A DNA stretch of 64,000 nucleotides from JAAYJR01 sp964563975 (GTDB lineage Bacteria; Bacteroidota; Bacteroidia; Bacteroidales; Prolixibacteraceae): assembly GCA_964563975.1 (NCBI GenBank), contig CAZLZJ010000002.1:1-64000 (forward strand), in the 5' to 3' direction. Each line of letters begins with the position of its first letter. Positions within the stretch are counted from its first letter, which is position 1. The translations under genes and the position numbers were made by a program. Of the stretch, positions 17,303-25,596 are shown piece after piece. The notes beneath the pieces are model-generated. The model did not search any database. It was not told where the DNA came from and was given only the letters and a program-made list of their open reading frames with translations.

Positions 17303-18466
17303 ATGGAAGTTATAGAAGTTGCCGGCAAAAAAATGGTAAAGGAATTTCATAATGTGCCGGAAAGAATTTATAAGGGGGACCCAAATTATATTCCTTTCCT
17401 TCGCCCTATGATTGAGAATACATTTAATCCGCTTAAAAACAGTAAATTTGAAAATGGCGATGCAAAACGTTGGGTTCTAAAAGATGGCGACAAGTATATT
17501 GGCAGGATAGCAGCTTTTTATGATAGCGACTACTCTTCGGTTTATGAGCAGCCGACCGGCTGTTTTGGTTTTTTTGAGTGTGTTGATAATAAGGAAGCAG
17601 CCTTTATGCTTCTTGATGCAGCCAGGGATTGGCTCAAAGAAAATGGAATGGAGGCAATGGACGGGCCGGTTAATTTCGGTGAGAATTTTTTCTTTTGGGG
17701 ACTTTTGGCTGATGGATTTAACCCTATGACATTTGGGATGCAATATAATCCGCCATATTATCAAAAGTTATTGGAAGAGTATGGCTGTAAGACATTTTAT
17801 GAACAATTTAGTTACTCCAGGGACATTACCAATCCCGATCTTCCTGACAGATTTTGGAAAATAGCAGCCTGGGTGGCAAAGAAACCGGATTATACATATG
17901 AGCATTTCACCTTTAAAAATAAAGATAAGTATATACGCGACTTTGTTAAGATACACGAACTTGCCTGGTCAGGGCACAGCAATTATAAACCTGCTAGTAT
18001 TGAGCAGTTGGAAGAGATGATCCGGCAGGCAAAGATGATATTGGAGGAGGAGTTTATTTGGTATGTTTATCATAAAGGCAATCCGGTTGCTTTTTATATG
18101 ATGATACCTGATATTAACCAAATTATTAGTAAATTGAGATCCGGAAATATGAATTTGGTCAATATTGCTAAATTTTTGTATTACAAAAAGAGAAATGTAA
18201 TTTCCAGATGCAGAGTGATAGTTTTAGGTGTTGTACCTCAATTTCAGAAACTGGGGATTGAGTCAGGCATATTTTATAAGCTTAGGCAGGTTATGCTGAA
18301 AAGACCATGGTATAATGACATGGAGATGAGTTGGGTAGGGGATTTTAATCCCGGAATGAATGCGCTTTTTAAATCTTTTGGAGCTCATCGCACTCTCACG
18401 CATTTAACCCTTCGTTATCTGTTTGACAGAAAGAAAGAGTTTGTCAGGGCACAAATTATTAAATAA
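17303..18466 (+). CDS. GNAT-like protein, tandem paralogue 1
   Basis: 387 residues; function unknown. The last third (VIVLGVVPQFQKLGIESGIFYKLRQVM, in two pieces, then WVGDFNPGMNALFKSFGAHRTLTHLTLRYLF) has the acetyl-CoA loop and C-terminal arrangement of a GNAT acyltransferase. The N-terminal half carries DGPVNFGENFFFWGLL and PYNPPYY-like motifs shared with its neighbour. No signal peptide or membrane segment. The next gene, 14 bp downstream, is a full-length paralogue, so the two are co-transcribed and may form a heterodimer. TAATTTTG at 17245-17252 fits a -7 box. Substrate not predictable. Confidence 0.75.
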   Translation: MEVIEVAGKKMVKEFHNVPERIYKGDPNYIPFLRPMIENTFNPLKNSKFENGDAKRWVLKDGDKYIGRIAAFYDSDYSSVYEQPTGCFGFFECVDNKEAAFMLLDAARDWLKENGMEAMDGPVNFGENFFFWGLLADGFNPMTFGMQYNPPYYQKLLEEYGCKTFYEQFSYSRDITNPDLPDRFWKIAAWVAKKPDYTYEHFTFKNKDKYIRDFVKIHELAWSGHSNYKPASIEQLEEMIRQAKMILEEEFIWYVYHKGNPVAFYMMIPDINQIISKLRSGNMNLVNIAKFLYYKKRNVISRCRVIVLGVVPQFQKLGIESGIFYKLRQVMLKRPWYNDMEMSWVGDFNPGMNALFKSFGAHRTLTHLTLRYLFDRKKEFVRAQIIK

Positions 18467-18480
18467 AAAAAGTTGACCAT

Positions 18481-19671
18481 ATGCAGCTAATCGAAGTAAC
18501 AAGCCGGAAAACCAGAAATTTGTTTCATAAGGTTCCTCACATTATTTATAAAAATGATCCTGATTGGATTTGCCCTTTGTACGGAATGGTTGAGAATATA
18601 TTTAATCCGGTTAAAAATTCCTCTTTTAAAAATGGTGAAGCCATCAGATGGGTGTTATTGGATAAAAAGAGGCCGGTCGGTCGCATTGCAGCTTTTTATA
18701 ATCTGAATAAAGCTGCTACTTATGAACAACCAACCGGCGGTTGTGGTTTTTTTGAATCTGTTAATGACCCGGAGACTGCAGCAATACTATTTGATGCTGC
18801 ACGTGATTGGCTGAAATCAAAAGGTATGGAGGCAATGGATGGCCCTGTCAATTTTGGTGAAAATTATATTAATTGGGGACTTCTTTATGAGGGATTTATG
18901 CCGCAGGGATTCGGAATGCCGTATAATCCTCCATATTATGTTGATCTGTTTAAAAATTATGGATTTCAAATCTATTTCAAACAGTTTAGCTATCATCTTG
19001 ATACTACTTTGCCTGAGCTTCCTGATCGTTTTTGGAATGTTGCCGGGTGGGTGGCAAAGAAGTCTCATTACAGTTTCAAACATTTTTCATGGAAGGAAAA
19101 AGAGAAGTTTATTGATGATTTTGCATATGTGTATAATAATGCATGGCGATTTCATAAACATTTCAGACCCATTGATAAAGATGACCTTTATCAATTTATT
19201 GAGGAGGCAAGATTTTTAATTGAAGAGGAGTTTATTTGGTTTGCTTATCATGAAAAAGAACCCATTGCACTATTTGTAATGGTGCCTGACTTTAATCAAA
19301 TTCTTGCAAAGCTGAAAGGCAGGATTACATATTTAAACTTTCCCAAAGTGTTGTGGTTGAAATGGCGCAAAACAATGACCAGAACAAGAAGTCTTATAAT
19401 TGGGATAGTTCCGAAGTTTCAAAGATCAGGCATTGAAGCAGCAATTTTTTGGTATTTAAGACCGGTTATGTATAAAAAAAGATGGTACAAAGAGATGGAG
19501 TTGTCCTGGGCCGGTGATTTTAATCCCAAGATTGTATCTCTTTATGAGTCGGTTGGCGGTAAAAAAGTTAAAACTCATTATACTATGAGATATCTTTTTG
19601 ACAGGAATAAACCATTTGTAAGAGCACCGATAATATCGGCAGAGGATGCCACTAAAAAAAATAAAGCATAA
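18481..19671 (+). CDS. GNAT-like protein, tandem paralogue 2
   Basis: 396 residues, collinear with the preceding gene over its whole length: shared blocks include VRxDPDWI-type start KNDPDWICPLY, GRIAAFYNLNKAATYEQPTGG, DGPVNFGENYINWGLL, YNPPYYVDLFKNYGFQ and GIVPKFQRSGIEAAIF. The C-terminal GNAT-like region is kept and a short lysine-rich tail (AEDATKKNKA) is added. Because both copies keep all motifs, this is a maintained duplication rather than a decaying one. Function unknown; an acyltransferase is the best guess. Confidence 0.75.
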   Translation: MQLIEVTSRKTRNLFHKVPHIIYKNDPDWICPLYGMVENIFNPVKNSSFKNGEAIRWVLLDKKRPVGRIAAFYNLNKAATYEQPTGGCGFFESVNDPETAAILFDAARDWLKSKGMEAMDGPVNFGENYINWGLLYEGFMPQGFGMPYNPPYYVDLFKNYGFQIYFKQFSYHLDTTLPELPDRFWNVAGWVAKKSHYSFKHFSWKEKEKFIDDFAYVYNNAWRFHKHFRPIDKDDLYQFIEEARFLIEEEFIWFAYHEKEPIALFVMVPDFNQILAKLKGRITYLNFPKVLWLKWRKTMTRTRSLIIGIVPKFQRSGIEAAIFWYLRPVMYKKRWYKEMELSWAGDFNPKIVSLYESVGGKKVKTHYTMRYLFDRNKPFVRAPIISAEDATKKNKA

Positions 19672-19685
19672 AACGAATTGACATT

Positions 19686-19717
19686 TTTGAAATTATAAAT
19701 AATATTCTTTAATTTTG
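19686..19717 (+). promoter_or_regulatory. Bacteroidota-type promoter for rpmE2
   Basis: TTTG at 19686-19689, 20-bp spacer, TAATTTTG at 19710-19717: an exact match to the TTTG/TAnnTTTG pattern of the Bacteroidota primary sigma factor at the usual spacing. It would give a leader of about 95 nt before rpmE2. Confidence 0.6.
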
Positions 19718-19819
19718 CAGCCCTGTTATAAAATCAGTATTTAAAGTAATAAAGGAAAAGGCGGCTTGCTTTTTTCCTGAAAACTTTTTTAATTATAGAA
19801 AAATAAAAATTTATTAGCC

Positions 19820-20083
19820 ATGAAAAAAGGTATACACCCCGAGAATTACAGATTGGTTGCATTTAAAGATATGTCTAACGGCTATACGTTTATTACCGGC
19901 TCAACAGTTGAAACAAAAGAGACGGTTGAGGTAGATGGTGTTGAATATCCACTTTTCAAACTTGAGATATCAAGCTCTTCACATCCGTTTTATACAGGAA
20001 AGGTTAAACTTGTAGATACTGCCGGAAGGGTTGATAAATTCATGAGCCGGTATGGGAAACATATGGAAAACAGAAAGAAATAA
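19820..20083 (+). CDS. rpmE2: 50S ribosomal protein L31, type B
   Basis: Large-subunit ribosomal protein. 87 residues starting MKKGIHPENYRLVAFKDMSNG and including SSSHPFYTGKVKLVDTAGRVDKF (in pieces), diagnostic for L31. It lacks the CxxC zinc ligands of type A L31, so it is the zinc-independent form. A consensus promoter lies about 100 bp upstream and a strong terminator 17 bp downstream, so it is a single-gene transcription unit. Confidence 0.96.
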   Translation: MKKGIHPENYRLVAFKDMSNGYTFITGSTVETKETVEVDGVEYPLFKLEISSSSHPFYTGKVKLVDTAGRVDKFMSRYGKHMENRKK

Positions 20084-20100
20084 TTATTTAACTTAAAGGT

Positions 20101-20129
20101 AATAAGCCCCGAACAGGGGCTTATTTTTT
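20101..20129 (+). terminator. Terminator of rpmE2
   Basis: Stem AATAAGCCCC/GGGGCTTATT with a GAACA loop followed directly by TTTTTT. Classic intrinsic terminator 17 bp after the L31 stop. Confidence 0.92.
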
Positions 20130-20257
20130 GGTCAATATTGTCTTAAATTTAAACATGTACCGATATTGCTTTGTTAGGTATGGCATGACAATTGTCTTTA
20201 TATGTATCTGGCCTTTTGAAGGATATTTTCAGACATATTGACAGAAATTATAATTAT

Positions 20258-22708
20258 ATGGGTAAAAGAAAAAATTTAGTATTTAAGGATGTTTTTTTCA
20301 GCAGGGCAATTAATGACGATTCTGATTATATACCTATAATAGCAGATGGTGACGATAAAGAACTGAAAAATATTGAAGTTCCGGAAATCTTGCCGATACT
20401 GCCCCTGCGCAACACGGTTTTATTTCCCGGGGTCGTATTACCTATAACTGTTGGGAGAAAAAAATCATTGCGCCTGATAAAGGATGTTTATAAAGGAAGT
20501 AAGTTGCTTGGCACATTTGCACAAAAAGATTATACCGTAGATGATCCCGGAACAGATGAATTATACACTATCGGTACTGTTGGGGAAATTCTTAAAATCC
20601 TTGAGATGCCTGATGGATCTACTTCAGTTATTATACAAGGGAAGAGAAGATGTGTTATAAAGGATTTTGTTGGGGTCATGCCTTATTATAAAGCTTCGGT
20701 TGAACCTTTAAATGAGATATCTCCTTCGGATGATACTGAATTTAGTGCTATTGTGGGCTCTTTAAAAGACCTTTCCATAAAAATTGCTCAATTTTCGGCT
20801 AACTTGCCTCCGGAAGCAACATTTGCTGTAAAAAATATTGAAAATTCAACCTTCCTTATCAACTTTATCTGTTCCAATACAGATTTAAATGTAGAAAATA
20901 AACAGAATCTATTGGAAACAGATAGTTTGAAGGAGAGGGGAATCCAGGCAATCGCTTATCTTGTTAAAGAAGTTCAAATGCTTGAACTTAAGCATGATAT
21001 ACAGAAGAAAGTAAAAATAGACATGGATCGCCAACAGCGCGAGTTTATGCTTAATCAGCAGATGAAGACCATACAGGATGAACTGGGGGGGAATCCTGTT
21101 GATCAGGAGATAAATGAACTGAAAAAAAAGGCAAAAAATAAAAAGTGGGATAAGGAAGTTGCAAAATTTTTTGAAAAAGAGGTTGCCAAGCTAAGCAGAT
21201 TGAATCCTGCCGCCGGAGAGTATTCGGTTCAGTATACTTTTTGCCAGACCTTGACAGATCTACCCTGGAATGAATACAGTGTTGATAATTTTGACCTGAG
21301 AAATGCTTCAAAGGTACTTGATGAAGATCACTACGGATTGGAAAAAGTGAAAGAGCGCATTTTGGAACATCTTGCAGTACTGAAGCTTAAAAAAGATATG
21401 AAATCTCCTATACTTTGCCTTTATGGTCCTCCGGGAGTCGGAAAGACATCTTTGGGCAAATCGATTGCCCGGGCTCTCAGCAGGAAATATGTAAGGATGA
21501 GTCTTGGCGGATTAAGTGATGAGGCTGAGATCCGGGGACACAGGAAAACTTATGTAGGTGCCATGCCGGGCAGGATTATTCAGAATATTAAAAGAGCCAA
21601 ATCATCAAATCCTGTTTTTGTACTTGATGAAATAGACAAGGTGTCAAAGCATTTTCATGGTGATCCTGCTTCAGCCCTTTTGGAAGTACTTGATCCGGAG
21701 CAGAATACTGAATTTCATGATAATTATTTGGAGATTGATTATGACCTTTCAAAGGTAATGTTTATAACAACCGCAAATACTTTGAACACTATAGCCCCGC
21801 CTTTGCGCGACAGGCTTGAATTGATTGAAGTCAGCGGATATTTGGTAGAGGAAAAAATTGAGATTGCCAAACGTCATCTTATACCGCAACAGCTCGAAAA
21901 TCATGGACTTAAAAAAGGAGATGTTGTTTTTTCCGAAAAGATTATCGAATTGATAATTGATGGATATACCAGAGAGTCGGGAGTGAGAGAGCTTGATAAA
22001 AAAATTGCCGGAGTAATAAGGCGGATTGCAAAAAAGATTGCATTTGAAGAGGAGTATAGTAAAAGAGTTACCAAAGCAAATATCCGTGAATACCTTGGAG
22101 TGCCTGAATATACAAAGGAGATTTACCAGGGGAATGAATTTGCCGGGGTTGTTACGGGGCTTGCATGGACAGCTACCGGAGGAGAGATATTATATGTTGA
22201 GTCCAGTTTGAGTAAAGGGAAAGGTACACTCACTCTTACCGGAAATTTGGGAGATGTGATGAAGGAATCAGCCATGCTGGCTCATGAATATCTTAAGTCT
22301 CATGCAGAAGACCTTGACCTTGATCCTGAAATTTTCAGTAATTGGAATGTTCATGTTCATGTGCCGGAAGGAGCAATTCCCAAAGATGGTCCATCTGCCG
22401 GTGTTACAATGGTTACATCAATGGCATCGGCATTTACCGGGCGTAAGATAAAAAAGAGCCTGGCTATGACCGGAGAGATAACATTGAGAGGAAAGGTTCT
22501 TCCCGTAGGGGGTATAAAAGAGAAAATACTTGCAGCCAAAAGAGCCGGAATATCTGAGATAATCTTATCGGCCGAAAATAGGAAAAACCTGGAAGAAATT
22601 AAGGTTGAATATATCAAGGGGCTTGAATTCAGATTTGTTAATACCATTTATGATGTTTTGCAGATCTCTTTGCTTAAAACAAAAGCTGCAAACAGGGTTA
22701 AATTATAG
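20258..22708 (+). CDS. lon: ATP-dependent protease Lon
   Basis: AAA+ serine protease that degrades damaged and regulatory proteins in the cytoplasm. 816 residues from ATG 20258 (MGKRKNLVFKD); an earlier in-frame TTG would add 22 residues and is unlikely. Domains: LonN substrate domain with EILPILPLRNTVLFPGVVLP near 40-60, coiled helical linker, AAA+ module with Walker A GPPGVGKTS near 390 and Walker B VFVLDEIDKV near 455, and the Lon protease domain with catalytic Ser in PKDGPSAGVTM (about 711) and Lys in GGIKEKILAAKRAG (about 754). A full-length, intact LonA-type enzyme. Confidence 0.96.
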   Translation: MGKRKNLVFKDVFFSRAINDDSDYIPIIADGDDKELKNIEVPEILPILPLRNTVLFPGVVLPITVGRKKSLRLIKDVYKGSKLLGTFAQKDYTVDDPGTDELYTIGTVGEILKILEMPDGSTSVIIQGKRRCVIKDFVGVMPYYKASVEPLNEISPSDDTEFSAIVGSLKDLSIKIAQFSANLPPEATFAVKNIENSTFLINFICSNTDLNVENKQNLLETDSLKERGIQAIAYLVKEVQMLELKHDIQKKVKIDMDRQQREFMLNQQMKTIQDELGGNPVDQEINELKKKAKNKKWDKEVAKFFEKEVAKLSRLNPAAGEYSVQYTFCQTLTDLPWNEYSVDNFDLRNASKVLDEDHYGLEKVKERILEHLAVLKLKKDMKSPILCLYGPPGVGKTSLGKSIARALSRKYVRMSLGGLSDEAEIRGHRKTYVGAMPGRIIQNIKRAKSSNPVFVLDEIDKVSKHFHGDPASALLEVLDPEQNTEFHDNYLEIDYDLSKVMFITTANTLNTIAPPLRDRLELIEVSGYLVEEKIEIAKRHLIPQQLENHGLKKGDVVFSEKIIELIIDGYTRESGVRELDKKIAGVIRRIAKKIAFEEEYSKRVTKANIREYLGVPEYTKEIYQGNEFAGVVTGLAWTATGGEILYVESSLSKGKGTLTLTGNLGDVMKESAMLAHEYLKSHAEDLDLDPEIFSNWNVHVHVPEGAIPKDGPSAGVTMVTSMASAFTGRKIKKSLAMTGEITLRGKVLPVGGIKEKILAAKRAGISEIILSAENRKNLEEIKVEYIKGLEFRFVNTIYDVLQISLLKTKAANRVKL

Positions 22709-22807
22709 TTAAGAAATAAATAAAGTGTGATATTGGCCAATAAAGCTTATATGGCATAATTTTTGTTTCATGACTATTTTAATATTCAATTTGTAAAGCA
22801 TAAGTAA

Positions 22808-22960
22808 ATGGACGGGGACAAAGGAAAAAAAATGACATTTTCAGACGAAAAATATATAGTCTGGAATGTTAATATTAAGGCATATGACTATCTGATCCTC
22901 TTGAAATCATTTAAATCAGATGGTTATAAATTGATGAAATTCAAGATAGTCCTTAATTAA
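22808..22960 (+). CDS. Possible small protein of 50 residues, unrecognised
   Basis: ATG at 22808 and TAA at 22958-22960 enclose 50 codons: a lysine-rich start MDGDKGKKMTFSDEKY, then IVWNVNIKAYDYLILL and SFKSDGYKLMKFKIVLN. It lies alone in the 503-bp space between lon and argR. No clear ribosome-binding site or homology is visible, and the codon use is not decisive. It may equally be chance. Confidence 0.3.
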   Translation: MDGDKGKKMTFSDEKYIVWNVNIKAYDYLILLKSFKSDGYKLMKFKIVLN

Positions 22961-23124
22961 AGTTATTATTTGAAGTGCTTGCATTTTTTCAGGCATAAAT
23001 AAATTACCTCCTGTTTTTTACCGGGCGTTTTGCGTTTATACCCCATCTCCTTTTTAATCAATAATTTTTTAATGTAAAATCAGTAATTTTTTACTTTTAA
23101 TCCTTTCAGATTAAAAATAATGTA
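22961..23124. other. lon-argR intergenic remainder
   Basis: AT-rich sequence with no gene seen. Further left, between lon and the small reading frame, TATTGGCCAATA at 22731-22742 is a perfect 12-bp palindrome of unknown meaning. The argR promoter elements follow immediately on the right. Confidence 0.3.
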
Positions 23125-23132
23125 TAATTTTG
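23125..23132 (+). promoter_or_regulatory. -7 box of the argR operon promoter
   Basis: TAATTTTG matches the Bacteroidota TAnnTTTG consensus exactly, 80 bp before the argR ATG. A partial -33 element, TTTC at 23104-23107, is 17 bp upstream. The operator candidate starts 8 bp downstream. Confidence 0.5.
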
Positions 23133-23140
23133 CATTGACT

Positions 23141-23158
23141 AATGAATAAATATCCATA
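23141..23158 (+). promoter_or_regulatory. Candidate ARG box (ArgR operator)
   Basis: AATGAATAAATATCCATA fits the ARG-box pattern wnTGAATwwwwATTCAnw with one mismatch (ATCCA for ATTCA). It lies where transcription from the TAATTTTG box should start, so ArgR bound here would block its own operon in the presence of arginine. Confidence 0.6.
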
Positions 23159-23211
23159 ATAAGAGATATGGTTGCCAAATCGGGATACTATTGAAAATAA
23201 TTAATTTATGT

Positions 23212-23694
23212 ATGAAAAACAGGGCTTCGCGACAGGCTGAAATAAGAAAAATAATATCGAAAGGAAATATCAGGAATCAGGAAGAGTTGTTGTCGGCCTT
23301 GAGAATAAAAGGATATGAATTAACACAGGCTACCTTGTCGAGAGACCTTAAATATTTGCAGGTAGCCAAGATGCCGCATTCTGTAAAAGGTTATATATAT
23401 ATTATTCCTGAAATAGATAAAAATGAAACAGTTTCAGAGGTAACTGCTGATAGTTTTATTGCTGAAGGTTTTAAAGGGTTGACCTATTCGGGGAATCTTG
23501 CAGTTATGAAGACTTTGCCGGGCTATGCCAGCAGTTTTGCGGCTGTTTTAGACAGTGCAAATCCATATGAAATATTGGGAACAGTTGCCGGCGATGATAC
23601 AATATTGATAGTCAGGCGGGAAGGAACATCGAAAAATGATTTATTAAATGCATTGAAATCGATTATGCCAAAATTGAAAGATAAATTACATTAA
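23212..23694 (+). CDS. argR: Arginine repressor ArgR
   Basis: Arginine-sensing DNA-binding regulator. 160 residues from ATG 23212 (MKNRASRQAEIRKIIS); an upstream TTG would add seven residues. The N-terminal winged helix has the SR core in ELTQATLSRDLKYLQVAK. The C-terminal domain carries GNLAVMKTLPGYASSFAAVLDS and GTVAGDDTILIV, the hexamerisation and arginine-binding segment with the typical GDDT. It heads the arg-pro-his operon and a candidate ARG box lies just upstream. Its stop overlaps the next start (TAATG). Confidence 0.95.
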   Translation: MKNRASRQAEIRKIISKGNIRNQEELLSALRIKGYELTQATLSRDLKYLQVAKMPHSVKGYIYIIPEIDKNETVSEVTADSFIAEGFKGLTYSGNLAVMKTLPGYASSFAAVLDSANPYEILGTVAGDDTILIVRREGTSKNDLLNALKSIMPKLKDKLH

Positions 23695-24347
23695 TGAAAA
23701 CAGTAATGAAGATTAAGGTGGTTGTGGCTTCAGATAAGCATGTGAAGTATGTGGATGAGATTAATGATGCAATCGACATGGCTTCAAAACAGAGAGGCAC
23801 GGGAATAGCACGTCGCACTTATGAATATCTTTTTGATAAGATCAGGGAAGGGAAAGCAATTATTGCTCTTGATGATGACAAGTTTGCAGGGTTTTGTTAC
23901 ATTGAAACCTGGGGAAATAAAAATTTTGTGGCTAACTCCGGGCTTATTGTCGTGCCTGAATACAGGGGTAATGGCCTGGCTAAAAAGATTAAGCAAAAGG
24001 CATTTGAATTATCACGCAAAAAATATCCGAATGCTAAAATTTTTGGTTTAACTACCGGACTTGCAGTTATGAAGATCAATCATGAATTGGGGTACAGGCC
24101 TGTTACATTTTCAGAGCTGACTGACGATGATATGTTTTGGAACGGATGTAAAGGTTGTGTTAATTATGATATACTTGAAAGGATGAACCGTACAAAATGC
24201 CTTTGTACAGCAATGCTTTATGATCCGGCCTGGGAAACTGCAAAAAACGGGAACGGTATCAGGAAAAGAAGTTTGCTGGATGTTATTCAAAAATTGAAAC
24301 CTAAAAATGGATTTAAAAAATATAATCTGGAGAGTAAAGCGGGATGA
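23694..24347 (+). CDS. GNAT acyltransferase, probable N-succinyl/N-acetylglutamate synthase
   Basis: Likely first step of arginine synthesis: acylation of glutamate. 217 residues. A GNAT fold with the acyl-CoA loop in VVPEYRGNGLAKKIKQKAF (87-105). After the fold comes a cysteine cluster, C152-x2-C155-x13-C169-x-C171, that looks metal-binding and is unusual for GNATs. Position supports the role: coupled to argR (TAATG) and argG (ATGA). From memory, the same argR-GNAT-argG-argC-argD-proC order exists in Bacteroides thetaiotaomicron, where genetics pointed to an N-acylglutamate synthase; I cannot verify that here. It is unrelated to classical ArgA or ArgJ. The downstream argF' suggests succinyl-CoA as donor. 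Confidence 0.65.
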   Translation: MKTVMKIKVVVASDKHVKYVDEINDAIDMASKQRGTGIARRTYEYLFDKIREGKAIIALDDDKFAGFCYIETWGNKNFVANSGLIVVPEYRGNGLAKKIKQKAFELSRKKYPNAKIFGLTTGLAVMKINHELGYRPVTFSELTDDDMFWNGCKGCVNYDILERMNRTKCLCTAMLYDPAWETAKNGNGIRKRSLLDVIQKLKPKNGFKKYNLESKAG

Positions 24348-25543
24348 ATAAAAAATTAGTATTGGCATACAGTGGTGGGCTTGACACCTCATTTTGCGTT
24401 AAATATCTTAAAGAAGAGAAAGGTTATGATGTATATACTGCTATTGCAAATACGGGTGGATTTACACAGTCTGATCTGGAAAGCATAGAAAAAAAAGCAT
24501 ATAGCCTGGGAGCTAAAAAACATGTTACACTTGATATTACACAAGAATATTATCAGAAGTGTATACGGTATATGGTATACGGCAATATTCTGAGAAATAA
24601 TTCATACCCTGTTTCCGTAAGTTCAGAGAGGGTTTTTCAGGCTATTGCAATAATCAATTATGCAAAGGAAATTGGAGCGGGATATATAGCTCATGGAAGC
24701 ACGGGAGCAGGTAATGATCAGGTGAGATTTGACCTTACATTTCAGATAATGGCCCCGGAAATTGAAATTATAACCCCTATCAGAGATATGATGCTCAGCA
24801 GGGAGCAGGAAATTGAATATTTGAAGAAGCATGGAGTTGAAGATGATTTTAAAAAATTGCAATATTCTTTAAACCAAGGTATCTGGGGGACCAGTGTAGG
24901 TGGTAAAGAGACTCTCACTTCAAAGCTGCCGTTGCCTGATCAGGCTTACCCTAATCAACTTAAAGCAGAGGGAGAAAGGATTGTTGAACTGGGGTTTGCC
25001 AGAGGAGAGCTGAATTCAATCGACAATAAGAGTTTTGTAAATGTTGTAGAGGCAATCGGTACTCTTGAATCGATAGCTTCTGATTATGCCATTGGCCGGG
25101 ATATACACGTGGGAGATACCATAATTGGAATTAAGGGGAGGGTAGGATTTCAGGCAGCTGCACCGTTGATAATTATAAAAGCACATCATTTGCTTGAAAA
25201 ACATACTCTTACAAAATGGCAGGCTTACTGGAAAGAGCAGCTTTCAAATTGGTACGGAATGCTTCTTCATGAGGCAATGTATTTTGAGCCGGTGATGAGA
25301 AATATTGAATCGTTTTTGGAAGATACCCAACAAAATGTAAATGGGAAGGTCTATGTTAAGCTTATTCCTTACACTTTTGAATTGCAGGGCATTGAATCTG
25401 AAAATGACCTTATGAACTCCGGATTTGGGGATTATGGCGAGACAGTAAAAGCATGGACTGCAGAAGATGTTAAAGGATTTACAAAAATTCTTGCTAATCC
25501 GCTTAAAGTATATTATACGATGAATAAAAAGTTAAATTATTAA
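24344..25543 (+). CDS. argG: Argininosuccinate synthase
   Basis: Joins citrulline and aspartate with ATP to form argininosuccinate. 399 residues with the N-type ATP PP-loop in LAYSGGLDTSFCVKYL (8-23), the AHGSTGAGNDQVRFD motif near 113-127, and IWGTSVGGKE near 180. Length is normal. The ATG overlaps the end of the GNAT gene by four bases (ATGA), consistent with coupled translation. Central gene of the arginine operon. Confidence 0.96.
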   Translation: MNKKLVLAYSGGLDTSFCVKYLKEEKGYDVYTAIANTGGFTQSDLESIEKKAYSLGAKKHVTLDITQEYYQKCIRYMVYGNILRNNSYPVSVSSERVFQAIAIINYAKEIGAGYIAHGSTGAGNDQVRFDLTFQIMAPEIEIITPIRDMMLSREQEIEYLKKHGVEDDFKKLQYSLNQGIWGTSVGGKETLTSKLPLPDQAYPNQLKAEGERIVELGFARGELNSIDNKSFVNVVEAIGTLESIASDYAIGRDIHVGDTIIGIKGRVGFQAAAPLIIIKAHHLLEKHTLTKWQAYWKEQLSNWYGMLLHEAMYFEPVMRNIESFLEDTQQNVNGKVYVKLIPYTFELQGIESENDLMNSGFGDYGETVKAWTAEDVKGFTKILANPLKVYYTMNKKLNY

Positions 25544-25596
25544 TTCGTACCATTAAACATATAACAGTAAATAATCTTACATCATAATTTAGTAGA

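Noticed and set aside
22731..22742. Palindrome TATTGGCCAATA after lon
   Set aside because: Single 12-bp palindrome without a partner or a promoter next to it; left as a note only.
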